A DNA stretch of 64,000 bases. Origin: Mucilaginibacter sp. JRF (GTDB lineage Bacteria > Bacteroidota > Bacteroidia > Sphingobacteriales > Sphingobacteriaceae). Below, piece after piece: positions 27,072 through 37,783 of this stretch. Made by a program: the position numbers and the translations under genes. Positions within the stretch are counted from its first letter, which is position 1. Each line of letters opens with the position of its first letter. The notes beneath the pieces were generated by a model. The model worked only from the letters and a program-made list of their open reading frames with translations, searched no databases and was not told where the DNA came from. The stretch is from positions 1,054,001 to 1,118,000 of the forward strand of contig NZ_JADFBY010000001.1 in NCBI RefSeq assembly GCF_015223065.1. The letters are read 5' to 3'.

Positions 27072-28997
27072 TTATACTGTTATTTCTTTAGTTATCTGTT
27101 TTATAAATTCCTCTACGCTCATGCTGCCAAGGTCACCTTGACCATGTTTACGAATTGAAACTACATTTTCAGCAGCCTCTTTTTCGCCTACTATCAGCAT
27201 ATAGGGGATCTTTTTAACTTCAGCATCGCGGATCTTTCTACCGATCTTTTCATCTCTGAAGTCAATTAGCCCGCAAATATCGGAATCTTTTAACACATCC
27301 GAAAGTTTTTTTGCATAATCTTCATATTTTTCAGATATAGGAAGAATTATGTATTGCTCCGGCGAAAGCCACAGCGGGAAGTTACCTGCGCAATGCTCAA
27401 TCAACACAGCCACAAAGCGTTCCATTGAACCGAACGGTGCACGGTGTATCATTACCGGGCGATGTTTTTGGTTATCGCTGCCTGTGTATTCCAGCTCAAA
27501 CCGCTCAGGTAAGTTATAATCAACCTGAATAGTACCCAACTGCCATTTACGGCCAAGCGCATCCTTCACCATAAAATCCAACTTAGGGCCGTAAAATGCT
27601 GCCTCGCCAAGCTCAACAACGGTTTTTAAGCCTTTTTCATCAGCTGCTTCTTTAATGGCCGATTCGGCAAGCGCCCAGTTCTCGTCAGTACCAATGTATT
27701 TGGTTTTGTTCTCCGGGTCGCGCAATGATACCTGTGCGGTATAATCCTCAAAGCCAAGCGCTCCAAAAACATATAATACCAGATCAATAACCTTTTTAAA
27801 TTCTTCCTTAACCTGATCAGGGCGGCAGAATAAGTGGGCATCATCCTGAGTAAAGCCACGTACACGGGTTAAGCCATGCAATTCGCCGCTTTGCTCGTAA
27901 CGGTAAACGGTACCAAACTCCGCATAACGCACCGGAAGATCCTTGTACGAACGTGGTTTTGATTTATATATCTCACAGTGATGCGGGCAGTTCATTGGTT
28001 TTAACAAGAACTCCTCTCCCTCCTGTGGTGTCTTTATAGGCTGAAATGAGTCGGCACCATATTTTTCATAGTGGCCTGATGTTACATACAGATTTTTATG
28101 GCCGATATGCGGAGTAATAACTTGCTCGTAACCTGCCTTAGTTTGTGCTTTTTGCAAAAAGTTAGTTAAACGCTCGCGCAAAGCGGTACCTTTTGGTAAC
28201 CACAACGGTAAGCCCATGCCTACTTTTTCGGAGAATGTAAACAGCTCCAGTTCTTTACCCAGCTTACGGTGGTCGCGCTTTTTGGCTTCCTCCAGCATGT
28301 GTAAATATTCAGTAAGCTCGCTTTGTTTGGTAAAGGTTACACCATAAATACGGGTAAGCTGCTTGCGGCTTTCATCGCCACGCCAGTAAGCACCGGCAAC
28401 ACTCATTAGTTTAACCGCTTTTACAAAGCCAGTATTTGGAATGTGCGGGCCACGGCAAAGGTCGGTAAAGTTACCTTGAGTATAGAAAGTGATAGCGCCA
28501 TCGGGCAGATCCTTGATCAGGTCCAGCTTGTATTCATCACCTTTCTCGGTAAAATATTCAATAGCATCGGCTTTGCTAACAGGTTTGCGGATGTACTCTG
28601 ACTTTGCCTTGGCCAGCTCGATGATCTTGTCTTCGATCTTTTTAAATTCTTCGGACGAGAATTCGCGGTCGCCAAAGTCAACATCATAATAAAAGCCGGT
28701 TTCAATAGCCGGGCCGATACCGAATTTTGTACCCGGATACAAGGCCTCAAGTGCCTCAGCCATTAAGTGGGCTGATGAATGCCAGAAAGTTGATTTACCA
28801 TCGGCATCATTCCAGGTAAGGAGTTTTACCGCGCTGTCATCCTCAATAGGGCGACTGGCATCCCAAACCTGGCCGTTAACTACGGCCGCTAATACGTTAC
28901 GTGCTAAACCTTCGGAGATCGACTGCGCGATCTGCATAGAAGTGATTCCTTTGTCGTACTGACGAACGGAACCATCAGGGAGTGTAATATTAATCAT
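27072..28997 (-). CDS. thrS: Threonine-tRNA ligase
   Basis: The 641-residue class II synthetase has an N-terminal TGS domain, an editing domain ([13 protein letters not shown], with zinc-type histidines), and the catalytic core with motif 2 in [16 protein letters not shown] and motif 3 ([13 protein letters not shown]). It charges tRNA-Thr. It heads the thrS-infC-rpmI-rplT cluster. The 180-bp upstream spacer has no obvious T-box, as expected for this phylum. Confidence 0.97.
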   Translation of the reverse strand: MINITLPDGSVRQYDKGITSMQIAQSISEGLARNVLAAVVNGQVWDASRPIEDDSAVKLLTWNDADGKSTFWHSSAHLMAEALEALYPGTKFGIGPAIETGFYYDVDFGDREFSSEEFKKIEDKIIELAKAKSEYIRKPVSKADAIEYFTEKGDEYKLDLIKDLPDGAITFYTQGNFTDLCRGPHIPNTGFVKAVKLMSVAGAYWRGDESRKQLTRIYGVTFTKQSELTEYLHMLEEAKKRDHRKLGKELELFTFSEKVGMGLPLWLPKGTALRERLTNFLQKAQTKAGYEQVITPHIGHKNLYVTSGHYEKYGADSFQPIKTPQEGEEFLLKPMNCPHHCEIYKSKPRSYKDLPVRYAEFGTVYRYEQSGELHGLTRVRGFTQDDAHLFCRPDQVKEEFKKVIDLVLYVFGALGFEDYTAQVSLRDPENKTKYIGTDENWALAESAIKEAADEKGLKTVVELGEAAFYGPKLDFMVKDALGRKWQLGTIQVDYNLPERFELEYTGSDNQKHRPVMIHRAPFGSMERFVAVLIEHCAGNFPLWLSPEQYIILPISEKYEDYAKKLSDVLKDSDICGLIDFRDEKIGRKIRDAEVKKIPYMLIVGEKEAAENVVSIRKHGQGDLGSMSVEEFIKQITKEITV

Positions 28998-29177
28998 CTA
29001 CAACTATGATTCGGCCTTTTCAATATGTATTTGATAGGCCAGTTTATATAAATATGTTTTTAAAAGATCGCCTACTAACGCGACCTGTATGTTATGCAGC
29101 AAAAATATGATTTATTTAATAGCTAATGTCCTTGTTGAAAAGAAAATTTACAGGCTGATAAGAATATAGGAATCAAA

Positions 29178-30164
29178 TCATTTACCGTATATCTTCACAA
29201 TATCAGGCACCTCATCAAGCGTTATGATCAGATCGTGATTGTAAACACGCTTAAGATATTCTTTGTCGATAGTGGTTAAATGTTCGGTATGCCACTCCAT
29301 CCACCACGACCATATAGTGCCTTCAGCCACACATTTATCCGGATCGGGCGGTACGCCGCATTCGTGGTAAGCAATTGGTATACTACGGTTGCTTATTGCT
29401 TTAGTTAGCTTATACATTTCGGTATGAGGACTATCATCACCATAGTCATCTGCACCCACAATATCTACATATTCATCACCAGGGTACCAGGTGCTGTCGG
29501 GCTTGGCGGTATAACCAAATACCCATATCAGGTTGTTAAGCTTTTCTTCTTTAACAAAATAATCGTACATGGTTATCCAAAGCCTTTTGAATGTTTCGGG
29601 GCCCTGTTTACTCCACCAAAACCAATTACCATTCATCTCATGAAACGGTCGCCAAAGTACAGGTACCTTAGCTTTTTGGAGTTGTTTCAGCAAACAGGCC
29701 TTCTGACTTAGTTCAGCCCAAAATGCTATATTTTCGGGTGTGCCTTTCTCAAAGCATTTATTTATGTCGATCTCTTTTTTCGAGTTATCGTATCCCTGCC
29801 CCATGGTTGGTGCACCCCAATGCCACATAATGGTTGGTATACCACCTTTGCGCCACCAATTAATGGCATGGTCAACCTCATTCACGTTCTCTGTGCTATC
29901 CATAAAATCCATACCACGTATGGCAGGCTGCTTACCCGTAACATCCTGAATATACTTTAACTCGCTATCGCCCCATTTAACATCCATTTGGCCCGATAAT
30001 GTTTTTTTACCGTTGATAGCCAGCAGGTAATTATAAAGCGCACGAGCTTCTTTAGTCGCTTTTTTGTTGGATAGTTTAACGGGTTGCTGCGCCATTGTCA
30101 ATGAATTCATCCCGACAATTAGAGATAAGCTGAATAGTATTACAATATGTTTTTTGAGCGACAT
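29178..30164 (-). CDS. Glycoside hydrolase family 26 (mannanase-type)
   Basis: This secreted enzyme has a signal peptide (MSLKKHIVILFSLSL) and the GH26 catalytic motifs: WRPFHEMNGNWFWW with the acid/base glutamate, and YHECG with the nucleophile glutamate, about 92 residues later. GH26 enzymes mostly cut beta-1,4-mannans. I chose the ATG at 30164, eight codons in, since the signal peptide begins there. The length (328 residues) is normal for a single-domain GH26. It stands alone without a SusC/SusD pair, so the substrate context is thin. Confidence 0.9.
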   Translation of the reverse strand: MSLKKHIVILFSLSLIVGMNSLTMAQQPVKLSNKKATKEARALYNYLLAINGKKTLSGQMDVKWGDSELKYIQDVTGKQPAIRGMDFMDSTENVNEVDHAINWWRKGGIPTIMWHWGAPTMGQGYDNSKKEIDINKCFEKGTPENIAFWAELSQKACLLKQLQKAKVPVLWRPFHEMNGNWFWWSKQGPETFKRLWITMYDYFVKEEKLNNLIWVFGYTAKPDSTWYPGDEYVDIVGADDYGDDSPHTEMYKLTKAISNRSIPIAYHECGVPPDPDKCVAEGTIWSWWMEWHTEHLTTIDKEYLKRVYNHDLIITLDEVPDIVKIYGK

Positions 30165-30235
30165 GCTGAGTATTACAAAAACTCTCAAATATAAGTTTGC
30201 AGTATCAGCTATGCTAATAATATTTTATGGCATGA

Positions 30236-32107
30236 TTATGCCTCATTATCATTGCTTTGGAACCTCATACCACCGGGTTGATAGTCTTTAGGTAAATATT
30301 CCGGTGGTATGGCTGTTGTGTTTCCATCCCTTACAGCATTATATCTTGGCGACATAAGCTCTATACCGGCCTCGTTAAATACATCCTGAATATTAGCATG
30401 TAATTCCGAATAAATTACTGCCTGCTTATTGGGCGATTTGGTGAAAGCGTTAATTCGGTAGCTCACATAAAAGTCATCAAGACTGGTTTGCAATACATAA
30501 GGCACAGGTTCCTTTTCAAGCATTGATGTACGCCCTGCGGCCTCTATAAGTAATTGGTGCACCTGTCGCCAGGGTACATCGTATCCGCAGGTTACTGTAG
30601 TATGAACTATTAAACCTTTATGTGTAGCATCGCTGCTGTAATTTACCGTATGGTTGCTCATTACGGTTGAGTTGGGGATGGATATGATCTCGTTCTGTAT
30701 AGTGCGGATTCGGGTAACCAGTAAGTTCTTTTCGATGATATCGCCGGTAACTTCGCCTATCTTAACCCTGTCGCCTATTTTAAAGGCCCGCATGTAAGTA
30801 AGTACCAAGCCTGCTACCACGTTACCCAATGCACCGGCCGATCCAAAAGTGAACAACACACCAACAAATACCGAAACGCCTTTAAATATTGGCGACTCAT
30901 TACCCGGCAGATATGGAAATATGACTACCAGCATAAACGCCAGTATCAATACCCTTATAATTTGATACGTTGGATTAGCCCAATCTGGGTAAAAGCCGGG
31001 GATGGTTAACTGGCCCCGTTCTATTTCAAGTTTGATAAAATTGAAGAACCTTAACACGTATTTGAACACTATTACCAAAACAATAATAGTGATCAGATTG
31101 GGGATGTAGTTCCAGATGGCTTCGCCTATTCTTCGTAGCGGACTTAATATATAACCCAACAAAGCGGTTGATATATCGCGTGTGAATGGAAATATACCAA
31201 ACAGTATAGTAAGCGCGAAGTAAACAGTTATCAGGATGATTACCCATCGAATTAATCCGATAGCGGTATTCAATAATCCCAATTGCCTTGCCGGTGTAAG
31301 TAGCTGATAATTGCGAATGTGTACGCCTTTTTTTGATACCCTATCGTTAAGTGCAAGCTTACCGGTGAACCATTTGAACAATCGGTTTATTAAATAAATG
31401 AGCAGGCTTAATACTCCAATTACCAACAACGCGAGCAGACCTTCTTTAATGAGGGTTTGCAGGCTCGTTTCATCACGATGTACGGTTATGGCAGTGCCCA
31501 TAGCTACGCTTAGCTTTTGGGCAAGCTTTTCGCGGGTTGTATTTTCCCAAAGGGCATCCATATCTGATACCGACATGATCAGCTCATCGGCATAAATAAT
31601 ATCAGTAGTTTGTTCGGCATCGGTTGTTTTTAATGAATCGGCACTAAAGCGGTAGTTGTCGGCGAGCTTTATCAAACGTTGTTGAATGGCTTCTGCCCTA
31701 TCTTTGGCGGTAAAACTGCCCTGTTTAAGGTATATCGAGAAAACTGTATCCTTAAACGGCGCAACAGCGAAACCCTTAACAAACCTGCGCAGCGAATCAA
31801 CCTTTTGTTTTTGCCTGATGATACGTAGTGAATCCTTCTGTTTTAAAGCATTAAGCTCGTTTACAAGCATCGAGCGCTGATCATTATTACCGGTAAGCTG
31901 AGCTACCTTAGCCTCAAGCTCGGCGCGTTTTAACGAGTCGGCTACCCGTTCGGCTGATAGCTGCTGGACACTGTTTAACTGATTTTTTACCTTATCGTTA
32001 TGCGTAGTATCGATTTGATTTGTAGTAGAATCAGGCGATTGTGCTAAAGCTACATTTATCGAAAACAGGGCGAGAAACAGTGCAGGTAAATATTTGATCA
32101 TATACAA
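30236..32107 (-). CDS. MscS-type mechanosensitive channel
   Basis: The 623-residue protein starts with a signal peptide (FLALFSINVALAQ). It continues with a charged helical, probably periplasmic, region (about residues 30-190, rich in QKDS and coiled-coil heptads), several transmembrane helices (about 215-460), and the MscS domain with GNVVAGLVLTYMRAFKIGDRVKIG, where the pore helix is conserved. Such channels release solutes on hypo-osmotic shock. The length and periplasmic extension are like MscK/YbiO-type members. It is followed by the GH26 gene after 71 bp. Confidence 0.88.
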   Translation of the reverse strand: MYMIKYLPALFLALFSINVALAQSPDSTTNQIDTTHNDKVKNQLNSVQQLSAERVADSLKRAELEAKVAQLTGNNDQRSMLVNELNALKQKDSLRIIRQKQKVDSLRRFVKGFAVAPFKDTVFSIYLKQGSFTAKDRAEAIQQRLIKLADNYRFSADSLKTTDAEQTTDIIYADELIMSVSDMDALWENTTREKLAQKLSVAMGTAITVHRDETSLQTLIKEGLLALLVIGVLSLLIYLINRLFKWFTGKLALNDRVSKKGVHIRNYQLLTPARQLGLLNTAIGLIRWVIILITVYFALTILFGIFPFTRDISTALLGYILSPLRRIGEAIWNYIPNLITIIVLVIVFKYVLRFFNFIKLEIERGQLTIPGFYPDWANPTYQIIRVLILAFMLVVIFPYLPGNESPIFKGVSVFVGVLFTFGSAGALGNVVAGLVLTYMRAFKIGDRVKIGEVTGDIIEKNLLVTRIRTIQNEIISIPNSTVMSNHTVNYSSDATHKGLIVHTTVTCGYDVPWRQVHQLLIEAAGRTSMLEKEPVPYVLQTSLDDFYVSYRINAFTKSPNKQAVIYSELHANIQDVFNEAGIELMSPRYNAVRDGNTTAIPPEYLPKDYQPGGMRFQSNDNEA

Positions 32108-32179
32108 ACTTAATTAATCACAAATTAATGATTAACATATAAAGTGAATTACTGTTCCATTGATTGAATTAGCCCCATA

Positions 32180-32216
32180 TACAACAAGAGCCGCCCGTAA
32201 GGCAGCTCTTGTTGTA
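32180..32216 (-). terminator. Terminator after HAD/MBL fusion gene
   Basis: TACAACAAGAGC (32180-32191) pairs perfectly with GCTCTTGTTGTA (32205-32216). It lies 18 bp past the stop of the minus-strand fusion gene. It lacks a long T tract. Confidence 0.6.
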
Positions 32217-32234
32217 TTAGATATGTATTTATTA

Positions 32235-33641
32235 TTACACGGTTATTGTTTCGCCTATAGCCGGCAATAGTAAAGTTATGCCGGCTGCTTCAAAACGTTT
32301 TTTAGCATCTTCGGTATCTATCATAATAAAGCCAAAAGTATTGTAATGTACACCGATAACGGTTTTTACATTCACCATTTTCGCGGCCTCAATGGCGTCA
32401 TCAATCCCCATGGTCAAATCATCGCCTATAGGTAGTACGGCATAGTTAAGGTCGGCCCAGCGAGGCACCAGTTGCATATCCATAGTTAATGCGGTGTCGC
32501 CGCTGTAATAGAAGTTACCCTCGTCGCTTTTTAAGGCAAAACCTGTGGCTACGCCGCCATAGCTGCCATCGGGCATACTGCTTGAGTGTACCGCGGTAAA
32601 GCATTTAACCTTACCAAAATCAAGCGCCAATTGCCCGCCCGGATTTAGCGGATGCGTATTGCTGACACCGTTGTTGTTGAACCAGCTGTGAACTTCAAAG
32701 CTCGCTATTACCTTAGCACCTGTACGGGTGGCAATAACTTCGGTATCGTTCATGTGGTCAAAATGCCCGTGCGATACAAAAATGTAATCAGCCGGTACGG
32801 CGTTTACATCAATAGCTTTTGCCAGCTCGTTTGGCGTGATGAAAGGATCGAAAAGGATATGCTTGCCGCCTATTTTAACAGCGAAACAGGCATGGCCATA
32901 ATAGTTAAATTCCATAGTGATAGTTTGTTTAATTATTAAATCAGACTCCCGTTTGTTAAACAGGAACTGCGGTGTTTTGTTGAGTGTTTCTTTAACCAAA
33001 CCGGTAATGTATGGGTCGGTAAAATCGGCAGCGAAATGCAATACATTATCCAGATAGCTGAATTCTTCAGCTTCGTGCGTAGTGGTCAATATCACGGTTT
33101 TCATACCGGCGTTCGCGGCTGCCTCCGCTCCTTTGGGTACATCTTCAAATACCAGGCAATCCTGCGGAGCAACGTTCAGTAATTCAGCAGCCTTTAAAAA
33201 TGTTTCGGGGTGTGGTTTGCTGATGCTCACATCATCGGCACTAACAACCACGGGGATGTATTTGCGTATACCGAGCCCATCAAGCACAAAATCAATATTA
33301 AAGGTAATGGCTGCCGAGCCGATAGCCATTACAATGCCTTTCGCGTGCGCTTGTTCTAAAAACTCATGCAGACCGGGCAGAAGCTTCAACTCCGGTAAAA
33401 AGGCTTTTTGATAGCGCTTTTCTTTTTCGAGGGATAGTTTATCCATCTCCTCAATACTAAAATGATCCTGCCCGAACATGCGCACCAACAGCTCATGGTT
33501 TTTACCGTACATGTTTTGCTTAACCTGTTCGCGGGTAAAGTTACCGCCAAGATCGTTGTTCAAAATATCTTCCCAGGCTAAGGTATGGTACCACATATCG
33601 TTGATCATGGTACCGTTCAGATCGAATATTATCGCTTTCAT
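32235..33641 (-). CDS. HAD phosphatase fused to metallo-beta-lactamase-fold hydrolase
   Basis: Two enzymes are joined in one 468-residue ORF. Residues 1-222 form a HAD hydrolase of the beta-phosphoglucomutase type (FDLNGTMINDMW, later SKPHPETF). Residues 243-468 form an UPF0173-type metal-dependent hydrolase (MEFNYYGHACF, then VSHGHFDHMND). The linker, about 20 residues (NKRESDLIIKQTIT), looks like a translated intergenic stretch: it is AT-rich and contains TTAATAATTAAAC in the coding strand. The second part has its own ATG at 32915. The fusion may be recent or a result of stop-codon loss. Substrates are unknown. Confidence 0.8.
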   Translation of the reverse strand: MKAIIFDLNGTMINDMWYHTLAWEDILNNDLGGNFTREQVKQNMYGKNHELLVRMFGQDHFSIEEMDKLSLEKEKRYQKAFLPELKLLPGLHEFLEQAHAKGIVMAIGSAAITFNIDFVLDGLGIRKYIPVVVSADDVSISKPHPETFLKAAELLNVAPQDCLVFEDVPKGAEAAANAGMKTVILTTTHEAEEFSYLDNVLHFAADFTDPYITGLVKETLNKTPQFLFNKRESDLIIKQTITMEFNYYGHACFAVKIGGKHILFDPFITPNELAKAIDVNAVPADYIFVSHGHFDHMNDTEVIATRTGAKVIASFEVHSWFNNNGVSNTHPLNPGGQLALDFGKVKCFTAVHSSSMPDGSYGGVATGFALKSDEGNFYYSGDTALTMDMQLVPRWADLNYAVLPIGDDLTMGIDDAIEAAKMVNVKTVIGVHYNTFGFIMIDTEDAKKRFEAAGITLLLPAIGETITV

Positions 33642-33820
33642 ATATATGCGCAGTAGTGTCGGGCTAAGGTAGGTCTATTGCGGTAAAATGACCAATATAA
33701 GTTTCAACATTTATTTAAATATGACAATGACTTATTGGTATCAATTGTGTTATTTAATGATTATGAGGCTAAGTATTTCTTTGTTAATTTGTAATATAGC
33801 ATCAACCAACACATTAACCT

Positions 33821-35227
33821 ATGCAAAGCTTTTTGAACGAGAACTTTTTGCTTACCAATGATACCGCTCGTAAATTATATTATGATTACGCCGCCCATCA
33901 ACCCATAATTGATTATCACTGCCACCTGCCGCCTGATGAAATAGCACAGAATAAAGTGTTCAGTAATTTAACTGATGTTTGGTTAAAAGGCGATCATTAT
34001 AAATGGCGGGCAATGCGCACCAATGGCGTTACCGAAGATTATGTTACCGGCAAGCGCGGTGATTACGAAAAGTTTGAAAAATGGGCCGCTACCATCCCCT
34101 ACACCTTACGTAACCCACTATACCATTGGAGTCATTTAGAATTACAGCGATATTTTGGTATTAGCGAAATACTCTCACCTGCCACAGCAAAGGGTATTTA
34201 TGATGAATGTACAGCTATGTTGCAACAGCCTGAATTTAGTACACGATCACTCATTACCCGGATGAATGTAGAGGTAATATGTACTACCGATGACCCGATA
34301 GATAGCCTGGAGCACCACAAAAAGCTGAGCGATGATGGCTTTACTACAAAGGTATACCCTACCTTCAGGCCTGATGAGGCGATGAATACCGGTAATCTGG
34401 TAACATTAAATACTTATATCAATAAGCTTGAAGCGATAACCAATATTGATATAAGTACTTATAGCGATTATTTGACCGCGTTGAAAACACGTCATGATTA
34501 TTTCGCTGCTCATGGCTGCAAACTATCTGATCATGGTTTGGAGCATTTATATGCCGATGATTATACTGATGAGGATATTGAAGATATTTTCGACAAGATT
34601 AGAACAGGCAAACCGGTTTCGCCGCATGAGGCAGATCAATTCAGATCGGCATTGTTATTTGAAGTAGCCCGCTGGAACCATGAAAAAGGCTGGGCGCAGC
34701 AGTTTCATATAGGCGCTATACGCAACCTGAATAGCAAGAGCATGGAAACACTCGGCCCAAATACTGGTTGGGATGCCATTGGCGATTTTAGTCATGCCAG
34801 ATCGCTTGCCCGTTTTTTGGATAAGTTAAACAGTGCTAATGCCCTTGCCAAAACCATAGTTTACAACCTTAATCCTGCCGACAACGAAATGATAGCCGCC
34901 GTTTTAGGTTGTTTTAACGATGGCGAGATATTGGGCAAAATGCAATTTGGTTCGGCGTGGTGGTTTCTTGATCAAAAGGATGGAATAACCCGGCAGCTTA
35001 ATTCACTGTCAAACATCGGATTGATCAGCCGAATGGTGGGTATGCTGACGGATTCACGCAGTTTCCTGTCGTACCCTCGGCACGAATATTTCAGGCGCAT
35101 ATTATGCAACCTGTTTGCTGAGGATATTGAGAACGGCGAATTGCCTGCCGATATAGAATGGACAGGCCAGATCATTAATGATATATGCTATCACAATGCG
35201 CGCAACTATTTCAACTTTGCTTATTGA
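33821..35227 (+). CDS. uxaC: Glucuronate isomerase
   Basis: Glucuronate isomerase interconverts glucuronate and fructuronate (or galacturonate and tagaturonate) in the hexuronate pathway. The 468-residue protein has the metal-site HCHLPPDEI near residue 33 and ends in the family-typical region (NARNYFNF). Length is normal. No other pathway gene (uxaA, uxuA, kdgK) adjoins it. The end overlaps the convergent cysM stop by 7 bp. Confidence 0.93.
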   Translation: MQSFLNENFLLTNDTARKLYYDYAAHQPIIDYHCHLPPDEIAQNKVFSNLTDVWLKGDHYKWRAMRTNGVTEDYVTGKRGDYEKFEKWAATIPYTLRNPLYHWSHLELQRYFGISEILSPATAKGIYDECTAMLQQPEFSTRSLITRMNVEVICTTDDPIDSLEHHKKLSDDGFTTKVYPTFRPDEAMNTGNLVTLNTYINKLEAITNIDISTYSDYLTALKTRHDYFAAHGCKLSDHGLEHLYADDYTDEDIEDIFDKIRTGKPVSPHEADQFRSALLFEVARWNHEKGWAQQFHIGAIRNLNSKSMETLGPNTGWDAIGDFSHARSLARFLDKLNSANALAKTIVYNLNPADNEMIAAVLGCFNDGEILGKMQFGSAWWFLDQKDGITRQLNSLSNIGLISRMVGMLTDSRSFLSYPRHEYFRRILCNLFAEDIENGELPADIEWTGQIINDICYHNARNYFNFAY

Positions 35228-36111
35228 GCATCTGTAACGTCACCAAACAGACCGCTGCTCAGGTAGCGGTCGCCACGGTCGCAGGCTATAAATACTATGG
35301 TTCCGCTATCTAAGGTTTTAGCAAGATTGATTGCAGCGGTGCATGCTCCGCCTGTGCTCATACCAGCAAAAATACCTTCAACTTTAGCAAGCCGACGAGT
35401 CATGGCTACGGCTTTGGCCTCATCAATATCTATGGTTTGGTCAACACTGGCCGGATTAAATATTTTAGGCAGATAAGCCTCCGGCCAACGGCGTATACCC
35501 GGTATTGATGAACCCTCGGTAGGCTGGCAACCTACAATTTGTATGTCGGTACTTTTTTCTTTAAGGTATTTTGAGCAACCCATAATGGTACCGGTAGTGC
35601 CCATCGCGCTTACAAAGTGGGTTATCTTTCCCTGTGTATCGCGCCAAATTTCAGGCCCGGTAGTTTTATAGTGGGCCATATAGTTATCACTATTAGCAAA
35701 CTGATTTAACAGGAAGTAGCCGGGTTTAACGCCCTTTTCTTCGGCATAATCACGGCAAACCTCAATGCTTTCGAGCAAGGTTACCTTTGCGCCATAAGCT
35801 TCCATAGTTAGCGTACGCTCGCGGGTGGAGTTGGCAGGCATAACCAGTTCAATATCCAGGTTATATAGGCGGGCTATCATCGCCAAAGCTATACCGGTAT
35901 TGCCGCTGGTGGCTTCAACAAGCTTAGTGCCTTCCTTAATATCGCCACGCTCAATGGCGCTGCGAATCATGTTGTGCGCTGCCCTGTCCTTAACACTACC
36001 GCCTGGGTTGTTGCCTTCCAGTTTAGCATAAACCTCAACGTTGGGGTTAGGGTTAAGCTTTGCCAGTTTAACTAATGGTGTATTGCCTATAAAATCAGTA
36101 ACTCCTGCCAT
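35221..36111 (-). CDS. cysM: Cysteine synthase (O-acetylserine sulfhydrylase B type)
   Basis: This PLP enzyme forms cysteine from O-acetylserine and sulfide. The Schiff-base lysine is in GGSVKDRAAHNM (K41), and the substrate-binding loop is EATSGNTGIALA. The 296-residue length suits CysM/CysK. It is the last step of the sulfate route supplied by the operon at 42.6-49.9 kb. It follows cysE after 12 bp on the minus strand, so both are probably co-expressed. Confidence 0.93.
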   Translation of the reverse strand: MAGVTDFIGNTPLVKLAKLNPNPNVEVYAKLEGNNPGGSVKDRAAHNMIRSAIERGDIKEGTKLVEATSGNTGIALAMIARLYNLDIELVMPANSTRERTLTMEAYGAKVTLLESIEVCRDYAEEKGVKPGYFLLNQFANSDNYMAHYKTTGPEIWRDTQGKITHFVSAMGTTGTIMGCSKYLKEKSTDIQIVGCQPTEGSSIPGIRRWPEAYLPKIFNPASVDQTIDIDEAKAVAMTRRLAKVEGIFAGMSTGGACTAAINLAKTLDSGTIVFIACDRGDRYLSSGLFGDVTDAQ

Positions 36112-36123
36112 TTCAAACTTATA

Positions 36124-36933
36124 TTATTCTTGTGTAACGTTTTGTATGGTAATCTTAGGTATATGAAAAACGGTTGAATACGGCGCTACGCTACCGGTAA
36201 GCCATACGTTACCGCCAATTACGCTATCATGCCCTATCACCGTATCGCCGCCCAATATAGTGGCGCCCGAGTAAATGATCACCCTATCCTCAACATTTGG
36301 ATGCCTTTTTATACCGGATAGGCCTTTACGCACACTTAAAGCGCCAAGTGTAACACCCTGATACAACTTTACATACTTGCCAATAACACAAGTTTCGCCA
36401 ATTACAATACCCGTACCATGATCAATATGGAAATACTCGCCAATAACAGCAGCAGGATGAATATCAATGCCTGTTTTTGAATGCGCGTGTTCGGTCAGTA
36501 TCCTTGGTATAAAAGCTACATCGAAATTATAAAGTATATGTGCTATCCTGTAAAAGCAAATGGCATAAAAGCCGGGGTATGTGCGTATAACCTCAAACTC
36601 GCTTTTGGCGGCCGGGTCGCCATCATATATGGCTTGTATATCAGTGTTTAAGGTATCGTATAATGATGGAAGATCATCAAAAAAGTCGGCGGCTATCTGG
36701 CATCCTGTTGCAGAGTCGGCGTGTGCGCCGGTACTTAATATGCTGGCCAGTTCATCGCGCAGAGCCGCAACATGTTCTTCCAGACCCGCTATCGAATCAA
36801 ATTCAACGGTTGAATGCTCAGGGTATAATAAATAAATCACCTTGAGCGCCCAGCCCGCTATCATATCATTCGACGGGACAACCTGTTGTGCTCTCGGCTT
36901 ATTGAGTAATGCTTTGTAAAAATTGTCATTCAT
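36124..36933 (-). CDS. cysE: Serine O-acetyltransferase
   Basis: The enzyme makes O-acetylserine from serine and acetyl-CoA. The 269-residue protein has an alpha-helical N-terminal part ([14 protein letters not shown]) and a C-terminal left-handed beta-helix of hexapeptide repeats ([43 protein letters not shown]) with the catalytic histidines. Organised with cysM as cysE-cysM, a frequent pair. Other SATs are feedback-inhibited by cysteine; that cannot be judged here. Confidence 0.92.
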   Translation of the reverse strand: MNDNFYKALLNKPRAQQVVPSNDMIAGWALKVIYLLYPEHSTVEFDSIAGLEEHVAALRDELASILSTGAHADSATGCQIAADFFDDLPSLYDTLNTDIQAIYDGDPAAKSEFEVIRTYPGFYAICFYRIAHILYNFDVAFIPRILTEHAHSKTGIDIHPAAVIGEYFHIDHGTGIVIGETCVIGKYVKLYQGVTLGALSVRKGLSGIKRHPNVEDRVIIYSGATILGGDTVIGHDSVIGGNVWLTGSVAPYSTVFHIPKITIQNVTQE

Positions 36934-37047
36934 AAAATCGGTGGTTCAGTATGCCGGTTATGGCAAAAGTACGTTTTTAGTTAGTTACCCAATGTCATGC
37001 AAAAAACAAATACAGCTAAAAGCGGCCAATTTGTTACTTCAAAACAT

Positions 37048-37572
37048 TCAAATATCCATATCCAATAATGCCTGATACGGGTCGCCCTGCAAACCTGATG
37101 CCTTAGCAAAAGCGGGTTCGGTTTTGTATCCCTCTTTTTTTAGGGCGATTATTGTATCCCGAAAATCCTCTCCGTGTAGCAGCAACAGTTTGTTCTCGAT
37201 GATCATGTGGCGATACGCGTTTTGCAAATGTGTAGGTACAGGTTGTCCAAATATTTCGATCTCCCAATCATCAGCGTAAAAATCAGCTATGATACTTTCA
37301 TTATCTTGATTGTGCCCGATATTAAATTTTTTAAAGCTTTTAAAATTGGATGCTATGGTATCTTCAAATTCATCGACACTATCATAACAACATATAATAT
37401 CAAGATCACTACCTGGAATATCTATACCAATGGGTACCGTGCCGGTTAATATGGGGTTAAAGTCCGCAAGCACTTCCATTATATGATACTTGACCAATGT
37501 ATCGTAAGCACTTCGTTGCCTCGAATTGCCCGTTTTCAAATACTCAATGGTATCAAAAATCTGATCGCTCAT
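37048..37572 (-). CDS. DUF4269 nucleotidyltransferase-like protein
   Basis: The protein of about 174 residues has the nucleotidyltransferase-fold motif GIDIPGSDLDIIC, where GS and the DxD pair would bind metal and nucleotide. This is typical for DUF4269 proteins. No function is assigned to the family. I chose the ATG at 37572, since the nine earlier codons (MTFLPDNYK) are atypical and AT-poor. It stands alone between cysE and the kinase gene. Confidence 0.78.
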   Translation of the reverse strand: MSDQIFDTIEYLKTGNSRQRSAYDTLVKYHIMEVLADFNPILTGTVPIGIDIPGSDLDIICCYDSVDEFEDTIASNFKSFKKFNIGHNQDNESIIADFYADDWEIEIFGQPVPTHLQNAYRHMIIENKLLLLHGEDFRDTIIALKKEGYKTEPAFAKASGLQGDPYQALLDMDI

Positions 37573-37783
37573 TTTGTAATTATCAGGCAAAAATGTCAAT
37601 TACAGGTAATAAGTGCTTAATGGTTATATAATTAATAGCACATTTAGCTGTTTAGTTAATTTTGTTAGGGTAATAAGCAATAAATTGATTTATGTTTTGC
37701 CTAAATTTGGATTCTACAACATCGGTGAGCAATTAACATTGTTATCGATTGATATTTGATGATACATCTTACTTTTATTAAGA

